A DNA stretch of 9,502 bases from QYOJ01 sp043810345 (lineage in GTDB: Bacteria > Bacteroidota > Bacteroidia > Bacteroidales > FEN-979): positions 1 through 9,502 of the forward strand of contig JBDROF010000024.1 of NCBI GenBank assembly GCA_043810345.1, in the 5' to 3' direction. Shown here piece by piece: positions 1 to 6,180 of this stretch (position 1 is the stretch's first letter; the number at the start of each line of letters is the position of its first letter). Position numbers and translations under genes: made by a program. The notes below the pieces were generated by a model. That model had not been told where the DNA came from and did not search any database. It was given only the letters and a program-made list of their open reading frames with translations.

Positions 1-1
1 T

Positions 2-334
2 GAAAGAAAACACGGATGGTTAAGATTATCGTCATTATATGGAAGTTATCACCTTAACTCCGAGTATGAAATCCCCATCGACACGATTGCCAATTTCTTT
101 TGCCCGCACTGTCATGCCGAGCTTGCCGGTTCATCTTCATGCCCAGCCTGTAATGCGCCCATGGTCCCACTGATTATATATGGAGGAGGATTAGTTCAGA
201 TATGTTCGCGACGAGGGTGTAAAAATCACATGATGGATCTGGTCTATAGTATTTGCATCAATTGCGAAAACCGGCATACATGTAAGCTTGTTAAACAAGA
301 AAGGGGTGTCTGGTATTGTGAAGAATATAAATAA
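2..334 (+). CDS. Cysteine-rich zinc-ribbon-like protein, C-terminal part (5' end outside window)
   Basis: An open frame runs from the window edge to TAA at 332-334 and gives 110 visible residues; the true start lies upstream. Three cysteine clusters are seen. The first is CPHC (residues 34-37) paired with CPAC (47-50), a classic zinc-ribbon or rubredoxin-like knuckle spacing. The second is CSRRGC (68-73), followed by a His. The third is a C-terminal set C85, C88, C94, C106, of the form CxxC-x5-C-x11-C, ending in WYCEEYK. The protein probably binds Zn or Fe; no catalytic motif is visible. The stop codon is 13 bases before the next ATG, so it is very likely the upstream gene of the redox operon. 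From memory, similar small Cys-rich proteins sit beside glutamate-synthase-like/NuoF clusters in anaerobes, which suggests an accessory or assembly role, but this is not certain. The function is unknown. Confidence 0.8.
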   Translation, partial: ERKHGWLRLSSLYGSYHLNSEYEIPIDTIANFFCPHCHAELAGSSSCPACNAPMVPLIIYGGGLVQICSRRGCKNHMMDLVYSICINCENRHTCKLVKQERGVWYCEEYK

Positions 335-335
335 T

Positions 336-340
336 GGAGG
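336..340 (+). promoter_or_regulatory. Strong Shine-Dalgarno site (GGAGG) for the NuoEF-GltD fusion gene
   Basis: GGAGG lies 7 bases before the ATG at 348, directly after the stop codon of the upstream gene. It fixes the start of the fusion protein. Such a strong site is unusual for Bacteroidota, whose genes mostly lack one. Confidence 0.75.
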
Positions 341-347
341 AACATAA

Positions 348-3300
348 ATGGTCAGGTTATCTTCTCTCGAGGAATTAAGAGATTTATTTGAAAGGATTAG
401 GAATAATTTAAATGATTCCAGACTTCAGATAATAATCTGTGGTGAAACGGGATGTCAGGCAAGTGGTGCGAATGACATTATCCGTGTCGCTAAAAAATAC
501 ATCTTGCAAAATCAATTGCTGGATACAATTGAATTAAGGATTACGGGATGTCATGGTTTTTGCGAAATGGGGCCAACAGTTATCACCAAACCTCAGGGCG
601 CTTTTTACCATAAAATTACCATTGATAATATCAGCCGGATCATCGACGCGGTTATTTCAGATGATTATGTGGAGGATTTGCTTTACAGAGATCCGAGAAC
701 CGAAGAAAAGTACTATCATCAGAACGAAATTCCTTTTTTCAAAAAGCAACAGCGAATAATTTTTAAAAAGAAACAGGAGATTGATCCGATCCGCATTTAT
801 GACTATCTCACAAACGATGGATATAATGCTCTCTACAAAGTTTTCTCCAGTTTATCCCCCGAGCAGGTACTGGAGGAGATTAAAGTTTCAGGCCTTCGCG
901 GAAGAGGGGGCGCCGGGTTTCCTACCGGCCACAAGTGGGAAATGCTGGCCAGACAAAAATCCTGTGATGGGAAATATGTGGTCTGCAATGCCGATGAAGG
1001 TGACCCCGGAGCATACATGGACAGAAGTCTTCTTGAGGGAAATCCTCACAGTATTATTGAGGGGATGATAATTGGAGCTTATGCCACGGGTTCCAATATG
1101 GGAGTAGCGTATGTTCGGCATGAATACCCGCTGGCCATCAAACATTTGATCATCGCGCTCAGGCAGGCCAGGGATATGGGTCTGCTGGGGGACAATATCC
1201 TTGGAAGCGGGTTTTCATTTGATATTCAAATAGTAAAAGGAGCCGGAGCGTTTGTTTGTGGTGAAGAAACAGCACTGATACGATCCATTGAGGGGAAGGT
1301 CGGCGAGCCCCGTCAACGTCCACCCTATCCCGTTCAGAAAGGAATACAAGGACGGCCCACCGTGATCAATAATGTAGAAACCTGGGCAAATATTGCCTTT
1401 ATTATCAATATGGGTGCCTCAGAATATGCGAAGATAGGAACTGCTAACAATTCCGGCACTAAAATATTCAGTCTGGTTGGAAAAATAAAAAATACGGGCC
1501 TTATTGAAGTCCCGATGGGCATCACTATTAAGGAAATTGTGTTTGACATCGGGGGCGGTCCGGCCGGGAATGCCAAAATAAAAGCTGTTCAAACCGGCGG
1601 CCCTTCAGGTGGCTGTATCCCGGTTTCGAAATTCGACCTCTCGATTGATTATGACACCCTGGCTAAAGCCGGTTCTATTATGGGATCCGGCGGTATGATT
1701 GTCATGGATGAAAATACCTGTATGGTTGATGTAGCCAGATATTTCATGAATTTTTTAAAAGCTGAGTCTTGCGGAAAATGCTATACCTGCCGAAAAGGCA
1801 CCCAACGGATGTATGAAATTCTTGATGCTATCTCAAAAGGAAAGGGAGTTCTCGAAGACCTTGATTTACTAGAAGAACTCGCACTGGTCGTGCAGGATTC
1901 CACCATGTGTGGTCTCGGTCAGACCGCTTCAAATCCGGTACTCAGCACACTCAAATATTTCCGCGAAGAATATGAACGGCACATCATTCACAAAAAATGT
2001 GATGCATTTGTCTGCAAAGAACTTGTCGGAGCGCCCTGCCAGTCAGCCTGTCCGGTCGGCACGGAAGCCTGGCGTTATATAGCGCACGTCGCCCGTGGTG
2101 AATATGATCTGGCATATACTGCTATCCGGGAAGCCAATCCCTTTCCCTCTGTATGTGCCCGTGTTTGTAACCATCCCTGTGAGGATCACTGCCGTGCGGG
2201 AGCAAGCGAAGGTGAAGCCGTAGCGATAAGATCCCTCAAACGGTTTGTAACTGATCGGGTAGACCCCTCTGGTTATAAACCCAAAAGGGCTGCTGACATA
2301 AGAAATGCGCCGGTGGCAGTTATCGGGGCCGGCCCGGCAGGGCTTACAACTGCGCATTATCTTTCGTTAAAAGGATATAAAGTCACCCTGTTCGAAGCGG
2401 AGGAAACACCGGGTGGAATGCTATATTGTGCCATTCCCGCTTACCGTCTCCCCAGGGAAACAATCACGAAAGAGATTGGTTCACTTCTAGATGAAAATGT
2501 CACCCTGAAGTGTAATGTGGCTTTAGGTTCGGAAGTAACCATAGATAAACTATTTGAAGAAGGATTCAAGGCAATAATGATAGCTATAGGAGCCCATAAA
2601 AGCAAACCTCTTCAGTTGGAAAACGAGGATACAAAAGGGATTTACCCCTCTATTGAGTTCCTGAAAGCATTTAATCTGCGGGGAGAACATCTTGCAAGAG
2701 GTCGAGTCGGGGTAATCGGTGGCGGAAATTCTGCTATTGACGCAGCCCGTACAGCCCTCCGGCAAAAGGATGTAGAGAGTGTCACTATCCTTTACCGGCG
2801 CACAAGGGAAGAGATGCCTGCATTTGCCGAAGAGATAGAAGCGGCAGACCAGGAAGGCATTCCTATTCAAACGCTGGTGACTCCCGTGGAAATACTCACG
2901 AAAGATGGGGTTTTATCCGGACTCAGGTGCATAAAAAACCAATTAGGTGAAATGGATTCTTCGGGGCGCCGCAGGCCGGTTCCCATCAAGGATACCGAAC
3001 ATGTTATTGCCCTTGACACCCTGATTGTAGCTATCAGCGAGGATTCGGGAGTAGACGCCGTCGGGCCCGCCCGCACAAGTAAAATTGAAGTCACTGAATG
3101 GAACACCATTAAAATTGATCCTGAAACCTTGCTTACAAGTCGTCCGGGTGTTTTTGCCGCCGGGGATGTTGTAACAGGGCCAAATACTGTGATAGATGCC
3201 ATCGCTGCCGGTAAAAAAGCAGCTAAGATCATCGATCACTATCTGAATGGCGAGGCGTTGGATCAGCCAGCAGAGATTAAACTTCCGGAGATATATGTCG

Positions 3301-3524
3301 AACCCGTTGAGGTTGACATGGCAGAAATCCTACAAGCCGGTCGTGCTGAAACACCCCGGCTAACGGTTGAAAAGCGGCAACGAAATTTCACTGAAGTGGA
3401 GGTCGCTCTTTCTGACAAAGAGGCTTCCCGGGAAGCGAGGAGATGCCTGCGTTGTGATCTGGAGTTTACGCAACCTGAAAAAAATGAAGATGTATGTATC
3501 GTAAATGAAGTGGAGATAGCATGA
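348..3524 (+). CDS. NuoE-NuoF-GltD fusion: NAD(P)H-oxidising Fe-S flavoprotein (HndC/NfnB-like)
   Basis: A 1058-residue cytoplasmic oxidoreductase that appears to be three enzymes in one chain. Residues 1-110 form a thioredoxin-like [2Fe-2S] domain with C31, C36, C68 and C72. Residues 125-545 are NuoF/HndC-like: the FMN/NADH site has GRGGAGFPTG (about 185-194), NADEGDPGAY (214-223) and GAGAFVCGEET (298-308); an SLBB region follows at about 370-425, then a [4Fe-4S] motif with C475, C478, C481 and C521. Residues 548-640 are a GltD-type di-cluster domain (cysteines at 551, 556, 564, 568, 603, 607, 611, 615). Residues 653-968 carry a two-dinucleotide fold: GAGPAG (660-665) for FAD, GVIGGGNSA (788-796) for NAD(P), and the FAD-closing GVFAAGD motif (934-940). 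A late CLRC (1033-1036) may add a further metal site. Lone HndC or GltD homologues are about half this size, so the length fits a fusion. The likely role is NAD(P)H oxidation feeding the two downstream subunits; the physiological nucleotide is unknown. The stop overlaps the next ATG (ATGA). Confidence 0.93.
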   Translation: MVRLSSLEELRDLFERIRNNLNDSRLQIIICGETGCQASGANDIIRVAKKYILQNQLLDTIELRITGCHGFCEMGPTVITKPQGAFYHKITIDNISRIIDAVISDDYVEDLLYRDPRTEEKYYHQNEIPFFKKQQRIIFKKKQEIDPIRIYDYLTNDGYNALYKVFSSLSPEQVLEEIKVSGLRGRGGAGFPTGHKWEMLARQKSCDGKYVVCNADEGDPGAYMDRSLLEGNPHSIIEGMIIGAYATGSNMGVAYVRHEYPLAIKHLIIALRQARDMGLLGDNILGSGFSFDIQIVKGAGAFVCGEETALIRSIEGKVGEPRQRPPYPVQKGIQGRPTVINNVETWANIAFIINMGASEYAKIGTANNSGTKIFSLVGKIKNTGLIEVPMGITIKEIVFDIGGGPAGNAKIKAVQTGGPSGGCIPVSKFDLSIDYDTLAKAGSIMGSGGMIVMDENTCMVDVARYFMNFLKAESCGKCYTCRKGTQRMYEILDAISKGKGVLEDLDLLEELALVVQDSTMCGLGQTASNPVLSTLKYFREEYERHIIHKKCDAFVCKELVGAPCQSACPVGTEAWRYIAHVARGEYDLAYTAIREANPFPSVCARVCNHPCEDHCRAGASEGEAVAIRSLKRFVTDRVDPSGYKPKRAADIRNAPVAVIGAGPAGLTTAHYLSLKGYKVTLFEAEETPGGMLYCAIPAYRLPRETITKEIGSLLDENVTLKCNVALGSEVTIDKLFEEGFKAIMIAIGAHKSKPLQLENEDTKGIYPSIEFLKAFNLRGEHLARGRVGVIGGGNSAIDAARTALRQKDVESVTILYRRTREEMPAFAEEIEAADQEGIPIQTLVTPVEILTKDGVLSGLRCIKNQLGEMDSSGRRRPVPIKDTEHVIALDTLIVAISEDSGVDAVGPARTSKIEVTEWNTIKIDPETLLTSRPGVFAAGDVVTGPNTVIDAIAAGKKAAKIIDHYLNGEALDQPAEIKLPEIYVEPVEVDMAEILQAGRAETPRLTVEKRQRNFTEVEVALSDKEASREARRCLRCDLEFTQPEKNEDVCIVNEVEIA
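3512..3515 (+). promoter_or_regulatory. Shine-Dalgarno-like GGAG inside the 3' end of the fusion gene
   Basis: GGAG lies 5 bases before the ATG at 3521, within the last codons of the upstream gene. Together with the ATGA overlap it supports translational coupling of the fusion protein and the NuoG-like subunit. Confidence 0.5.
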
Positions 3525-4198
3525 TTACACTAAAAATAAACGGACTTGAAGTCCAGGTTGAAAAAGGGACCACTTTATTGGAAGCTGCTAGATTTCTGGG
3601 CTTCCCGATTCCAACACTGTGCCATAACGATGGCCTTCACCCCTATGGAGCTTGTCGCCTTTGCGTTGTTGAGATCTGTGAGAACTCACGGGTAAAACTG
3701 GTTTCCTCATGCACTTATCCTGCTGAAGAAGGGCTCCATGTAAGAACGGCCACGAGACGGGTAATGCGGGCACGAAAAATGATTATTGAGCTTTTACTGG
3801 CATCGAGCCCGCAATCAAAAACCATCCAGGATCTTGCCGCTGCGTTTGACGTACGACAGCAACGGTTTAAACAGGAATATGAGGATTGTATCCTTTGCGG
3901 CCTTTGTGTCCGTATGTGTGAAGAACAGATGATGGCCAAAGCTATAGCTTTCAGGGGCAGAGGTGAAACCCGAAGTATCGGAACACCGTTCGATGTTACT
4001 TCAGAAGAGTGCAGGTTGTGTGGAGGATGCATGCATATTTGTCCGGTCTGTATGCTGAGATGCACCTTTACTGAGCCTGAAAAAGCTATCTGTGGTGGTT
4101 GTTCAACCCTTAGCCCTCCGTGCATCGAAAAGGAGCAGTTTACTGATATGATGTGTTATATGGAGCCCTGTGTAGCCTGCGAAATAACGAAAGATTAA
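3521..4198 (+). CDS. NuoG/HndD-like [2Fe-2S] and 2x[4Fe-4S] ferredoxin-type electron-transfer subunit
   Basis: A soluble 225-residue iron-sulfur protein. Residues 1-75 form a plant-type [2Fe-2S] ferredoxin fold as in the NuoG/HydA N-terminus, with ligands C34, C45, C48 and C64. Residues 120-181 hold two [4Fe-4S] motifs: C123-x2-C126-x2-C129-x3-C133, and C164-x2-C167-x2-C170-x3-C174, plus C177 and C181. The His-Cys3 cluster normally found between these parts in NuoG is absent; that stretch reads LLLASSPQSK. The molybdopterin-like catalytic part of NuoG is also missing, so this is only the electron-wire portion. The tail (191-220) has six more cysteines (C191, C194, C201, C212, C217, C220), which could bind another metal centre. 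It is coupled to the fusion gene by a 4-base overlap and precedes the GltB-like gene by 36 bases. It probably carries electrons between the NADH-oxidising protein and the FMN glutamate-synthase-like subunit (inference). Confidence 0.9.
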   Translation: MITLKINGLEVQVEKGTTLLEAARFLGFPIPTLCHNDGLHPYGACRLCVVEICENSRVKLVSSCTYPAEEGLHVRTATRRVMRARKMIIELLLASSPQSKTIQDLAAAFDVRQQRFKQEYEDCILCGLCVRMCEEQMMAKAIAFRGRGETRSIGTPFDVTSEECRLCGGCMHICPVCMLRCTFTEPEKAICGGCSTLSPPCIEKEQFTDMMCYMEPCVACEITKD

Positions 4199-4221
4199 TT
4201 ATATAAACAGCTAAAAAATAA

Positions 4222-4227
4222 AAGGAG
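4222..4227 (+). promoter_or_regulatory. Shine-Dalgarno site (AAGGAG) for the GltB-like gene
   Basis: AAGGAG lies 7 bases before the ATG at 4235, in an A-rich 36-base spacer that shows no hairpin or T-run. The gene is therefore likely co-transcribed with those upstream but initiated independently by the ribosome. Confidence 0.7.
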
Positions 4228-4234
4228 AAAAACA

Positions 4235-5824
4235 ATGTCACTGATTCAATCAAAAATAAACGCATCCGCCGCAACTCTGACGAAAAACCGGACCGAAGAT
4301 TCAATCACCCCGGGATCCGGTATGTGTGTAACCTGCGTGGATGGCTGTATTGGAATGTGTGAGATCGGTAAATCTGCTTACCGTGGCCATGAAGTGATTT
4401 ACCCACAGCCCTTTGGGGTAATTACGACAGCATCTGAGAAAAAATATCCGGTCGACTATGGGGATTTTAACATCATGGGAACTGCCGTAGGCGCATTTGG
4501 GATAGAGGCCGATAGCGATAAAGCTATTTTTCCAAATGTAAACCTTGAAGTTCGTTTTGGACATGATAAAGGAATTAAATTTCACTATCCATGGATTATT
4601 CCTGGTATAGGATCGACCAATATAGCCAAGAATAACTGGGAAGGTCTGGCTATTGGATCTGCACTGGCAGGAACCGGCCTTACCATTGGTGAAAATGTGG
4701 TTGGCATGGATCCGGAAGCTGTAATCAAAGAAGGCCATATCATTGATACCGTGGATCTGAAACGGCGTGTAAAGCTATATCAGGATCATCAACAAAATGG
4801 ATTTGGCGCTATCATCGTCCAGGCAAATGTGGAAGATACAAGACTTCACGTTCAAGAGTATGCGATTGAGAAACTAGGCGTGGAGATAGTGGAGCTGAAA
4901 TGGGGTCAGGGAGCCAAGGATATAGGGGGTGAAGTGAAAATAAGAGACCTTAAGAAAGCTCAATTACTGTATAAACGCGGGTATGTTGTTCTTCCTGACC
5001 CCACTGATCCTGATGTGATCAACGCTTATGAACATGGGGCTTTCAAAGAATTTGAACGGCATTCCCGTGTAGGCATGGTCACCGAAGATTCTTTTGCACA
5101 AAGAGTAGAAGAATTACGCAAAGCAGGTGCGAAATATATTTTCCTGAAGACAGGCGCCTACCGCCCTGCCGACCTGGCCCGTGCAATCGTGTTTGCATCC
5201 AGATACAAGCTTGATCTCCTGACCGTTGATGCGGCCGGCGGAGGAACAGGTATGAGTCCGTGGAGAATGATGAATGAATGGGGCATTCCCCCGGTCGAAC
5301 TCCATTCCCTATTATACCAATATACTCATCACCTGGCAAAGAAAAAGAAATATGTCCCGGCTTTGGCTCTTGCAGGCGGATTCACGTTCGAAGATCAGAT
5401 CTTCAAAGGAATCGCACTGGGGGCACCCTATGTGAAACTGATCGGAATGGCCCGGAGTCCTATTGCAGCTGCAATGGTTGGCAAAACAATTGGACGTGCT
5501 ATAAAAGAAAATCAACTACCGGTATACGTGGAACGTTTTGGATCCAGCATTGACGAAATATTTGTCACCGCCCATCACTTGCGGAAAGAATTAGGAAATG
5601 AGGCATTCGAAAAGCTTCCTCCGGGAGCCATTGGTTTATATACGTATTATGAACGGTTGGGCCAGGGTTTACGCCAACTCATGTGTGGATCACGTAAGTT
5701 TACACTCGACTATATCACCCGTGATGATATTGGCGCCTTGACTCAGGAAGCAGCCGGGATCAGTGGCATTCAGTATTTAATGGATATGGATAAGGATGAA
5801 GTGAATCAGCTCCTGAATTCATGA
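4235..5824 (+). CDS. FMN-binding glutamate synthase core (GltB-like), no glutaminase domain
   Basis: A 529-residue cytoplasmic flavoprotein of the glutamate synthase large-subunit family, matching the FMN barrel of GltB. Visible signatures are HYPWIIPGIGSTNIAKNNWEG (about 117-137) and AGTGLTIGEN (145-154). Further on are the substrate-loop-like GQGAKDIGGE (224-233), AAGGGTGMSP (333-342, cf. the GGTGASP motif of GltB) and GGFTFEDQIFKGIALGA (381-397). Canonical GltB makes glutamate from 2-oxoglutarate using ammonia channelled from its N-terminal Ntn glutaminase. That domain is absent here, and no separate glutaminase gene is in view. The usual 3Fe-4S motif (C-x5-C-x4-C) after the FMN site is also gone; the aligned stretch KLIGMARSP has no cysteine. 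Instead the N-terminus carries C31-x2-C34-x3-C38-x3-C42, a plausible [4Fe-4S] site. Electrons likely come from the two upstream proteins. Glutamate synthesis from free ammonia is the simplest guess; another imine or keto substrate is possible. The stop overlaps the next ATG. Confidence 0.92.
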   Translation: MSLIQSKINASAATLTKNRTEDSITPGSGMCVTCVDGCIGMCEIGKSAYRGHEVIYPQPFGVITTASEKKYPVDYGDFNIMGTAVGAFGIEADSDKAIFPNVNLEVRFGHDKGIKFHYPWIIPGIGSTNIAKNNWEGLAIGSALAGTGLTIGENVVGMDPEAVIKEGHIIDTVDLKRRVKLYQDHQQNGFGAIIVQANVEDTRLHVQEYAIEKLGVEIVELKWGQGAKDIGGEVKIRDLKKAQLLYKRGYVVLPDPTDPDVINAYEHGAFKEFERHSRVGMVTEDSFAQRVEELRKAGAKYIFLKTGAYRPADLARAIVFASRYKLDLLTVDAAGGGTGMSPWRMMNEWGIPPVELHSLLYQYTHHLAKKKKYVPALALAGGFTFEDQIFKGIALGAPYVKLIGMARSPIAAAMVGKTIGRAIKENQLPVYVERFGSSIDEIFVTAHHLRKELGNEAFEKLPPGAIGLYTYYERLGQGLRQLMCGSRKFTLDYITRDDIGALTQEAAGISGIQYLMDMDKDEVNQLLNS

Positions 5825-6180
5825 GAATAGCCATTGCAACTGATGACTGGGAAATTATATCAACACACTTAAGTGGCTGCAAGGGATTTGCCATTTTCGA
5901 TTTGGAAGGTTCCAGGATAAAAAGCCAGGAATATCGCTCAAGTAGCATTACTACACAGGATCATAGATTAAATGTTCCCTTACCTAAAATTGATAGGGAT
6001 AAAATTATACTGAAAGTCCTTGAGGACTGTGATGTGCTGATCATCAAGAGATCAGAAGAAAGGTCAATGAAGGGAATTAATATACGCCGTGTTAAACTTG
6101 TTTTGACAGATGAAAGATTCGTAGAAAATGTTCTTGACCTGTATCTTTCTTCAATGCCCCCAACTCTCCCGGTCGAGTGA
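5821..6180 (+). CDS. NifX/NifB-C-like (dinitrogenase Fe-Mo cofactor biosynthesis family) small protein
   Basis: A 119-residue protein. The N-terminus MRIAIATDD, the THLSGCKGFAIFDLEG stretch (15-30), a short strand ending in EYR, then VLEDCDVLIIK (66-76) and VKLVLTDER (91-99) follow the RNase H-like NifX/NifB-C/VnfX fold, which binds Fe-S or FeMo-co precursors. There is no sign of nitrogenase or NifB here; many such proteins in anaerobes are stand-alone and of unknown function, often near Fe-S or redox genes. The ATG overlaps the stop of the GltB-like gene (ATGA) and has no good ribosome site of its own, so translation is probably coupled. The last ten codons run antisense into the end of yifB, so the final residues (about MPPTLPVE) may be a read-through extension and not a family feature. 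A role in cluster delivery to the neighbouring Fe-S enzymes is inference. Confidence 0.75.
   Translation: MRIAIATDDWEIISTHLSGCKGFAIFDLEGSRIKSQEYRSSSITTQDHRLNVPLPKIDRDKIILKVLEDCDVLIIKRSEERSMKGINIRRVKLVLTDERFVENVLDLYLSSMPPTLPVE

Noticed and set aside
2867..3232. 121-codon open frame on the - strand
   Set aside because: It lies antisense to the FAD/NAD(P) domain of the fusion gene, where all family motifs are intact on the + strand.
3715..4125. 136-codon open frame on the - strand
   Set aside because: It is the complement of the Cys-rich NuoG-like gene; its composition is a by-product of that gene.
348..4198. Respiratory complex I (nuoEFG) operon
   Set aside because: NuoF is fused to a GltD module, the NuoG-like protein lacks the large catalytic-fold domain and His-Cys3 cluster, and no membrane subunit genes are present.
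4301..4738. 145-codon open frame on the - strand
   Set aside because: It is antisense to the conserved FMN-binding part of the GltB-like gene, with no start signal or recognisable motif.
5821..6180. Nitrogen-fixation locus
   Set aside because: Only a NifX-like fold is present; no nifHDK, nifB, nifE or nifN is in the window, and this fold is widespread in non-fixing anaerobes.
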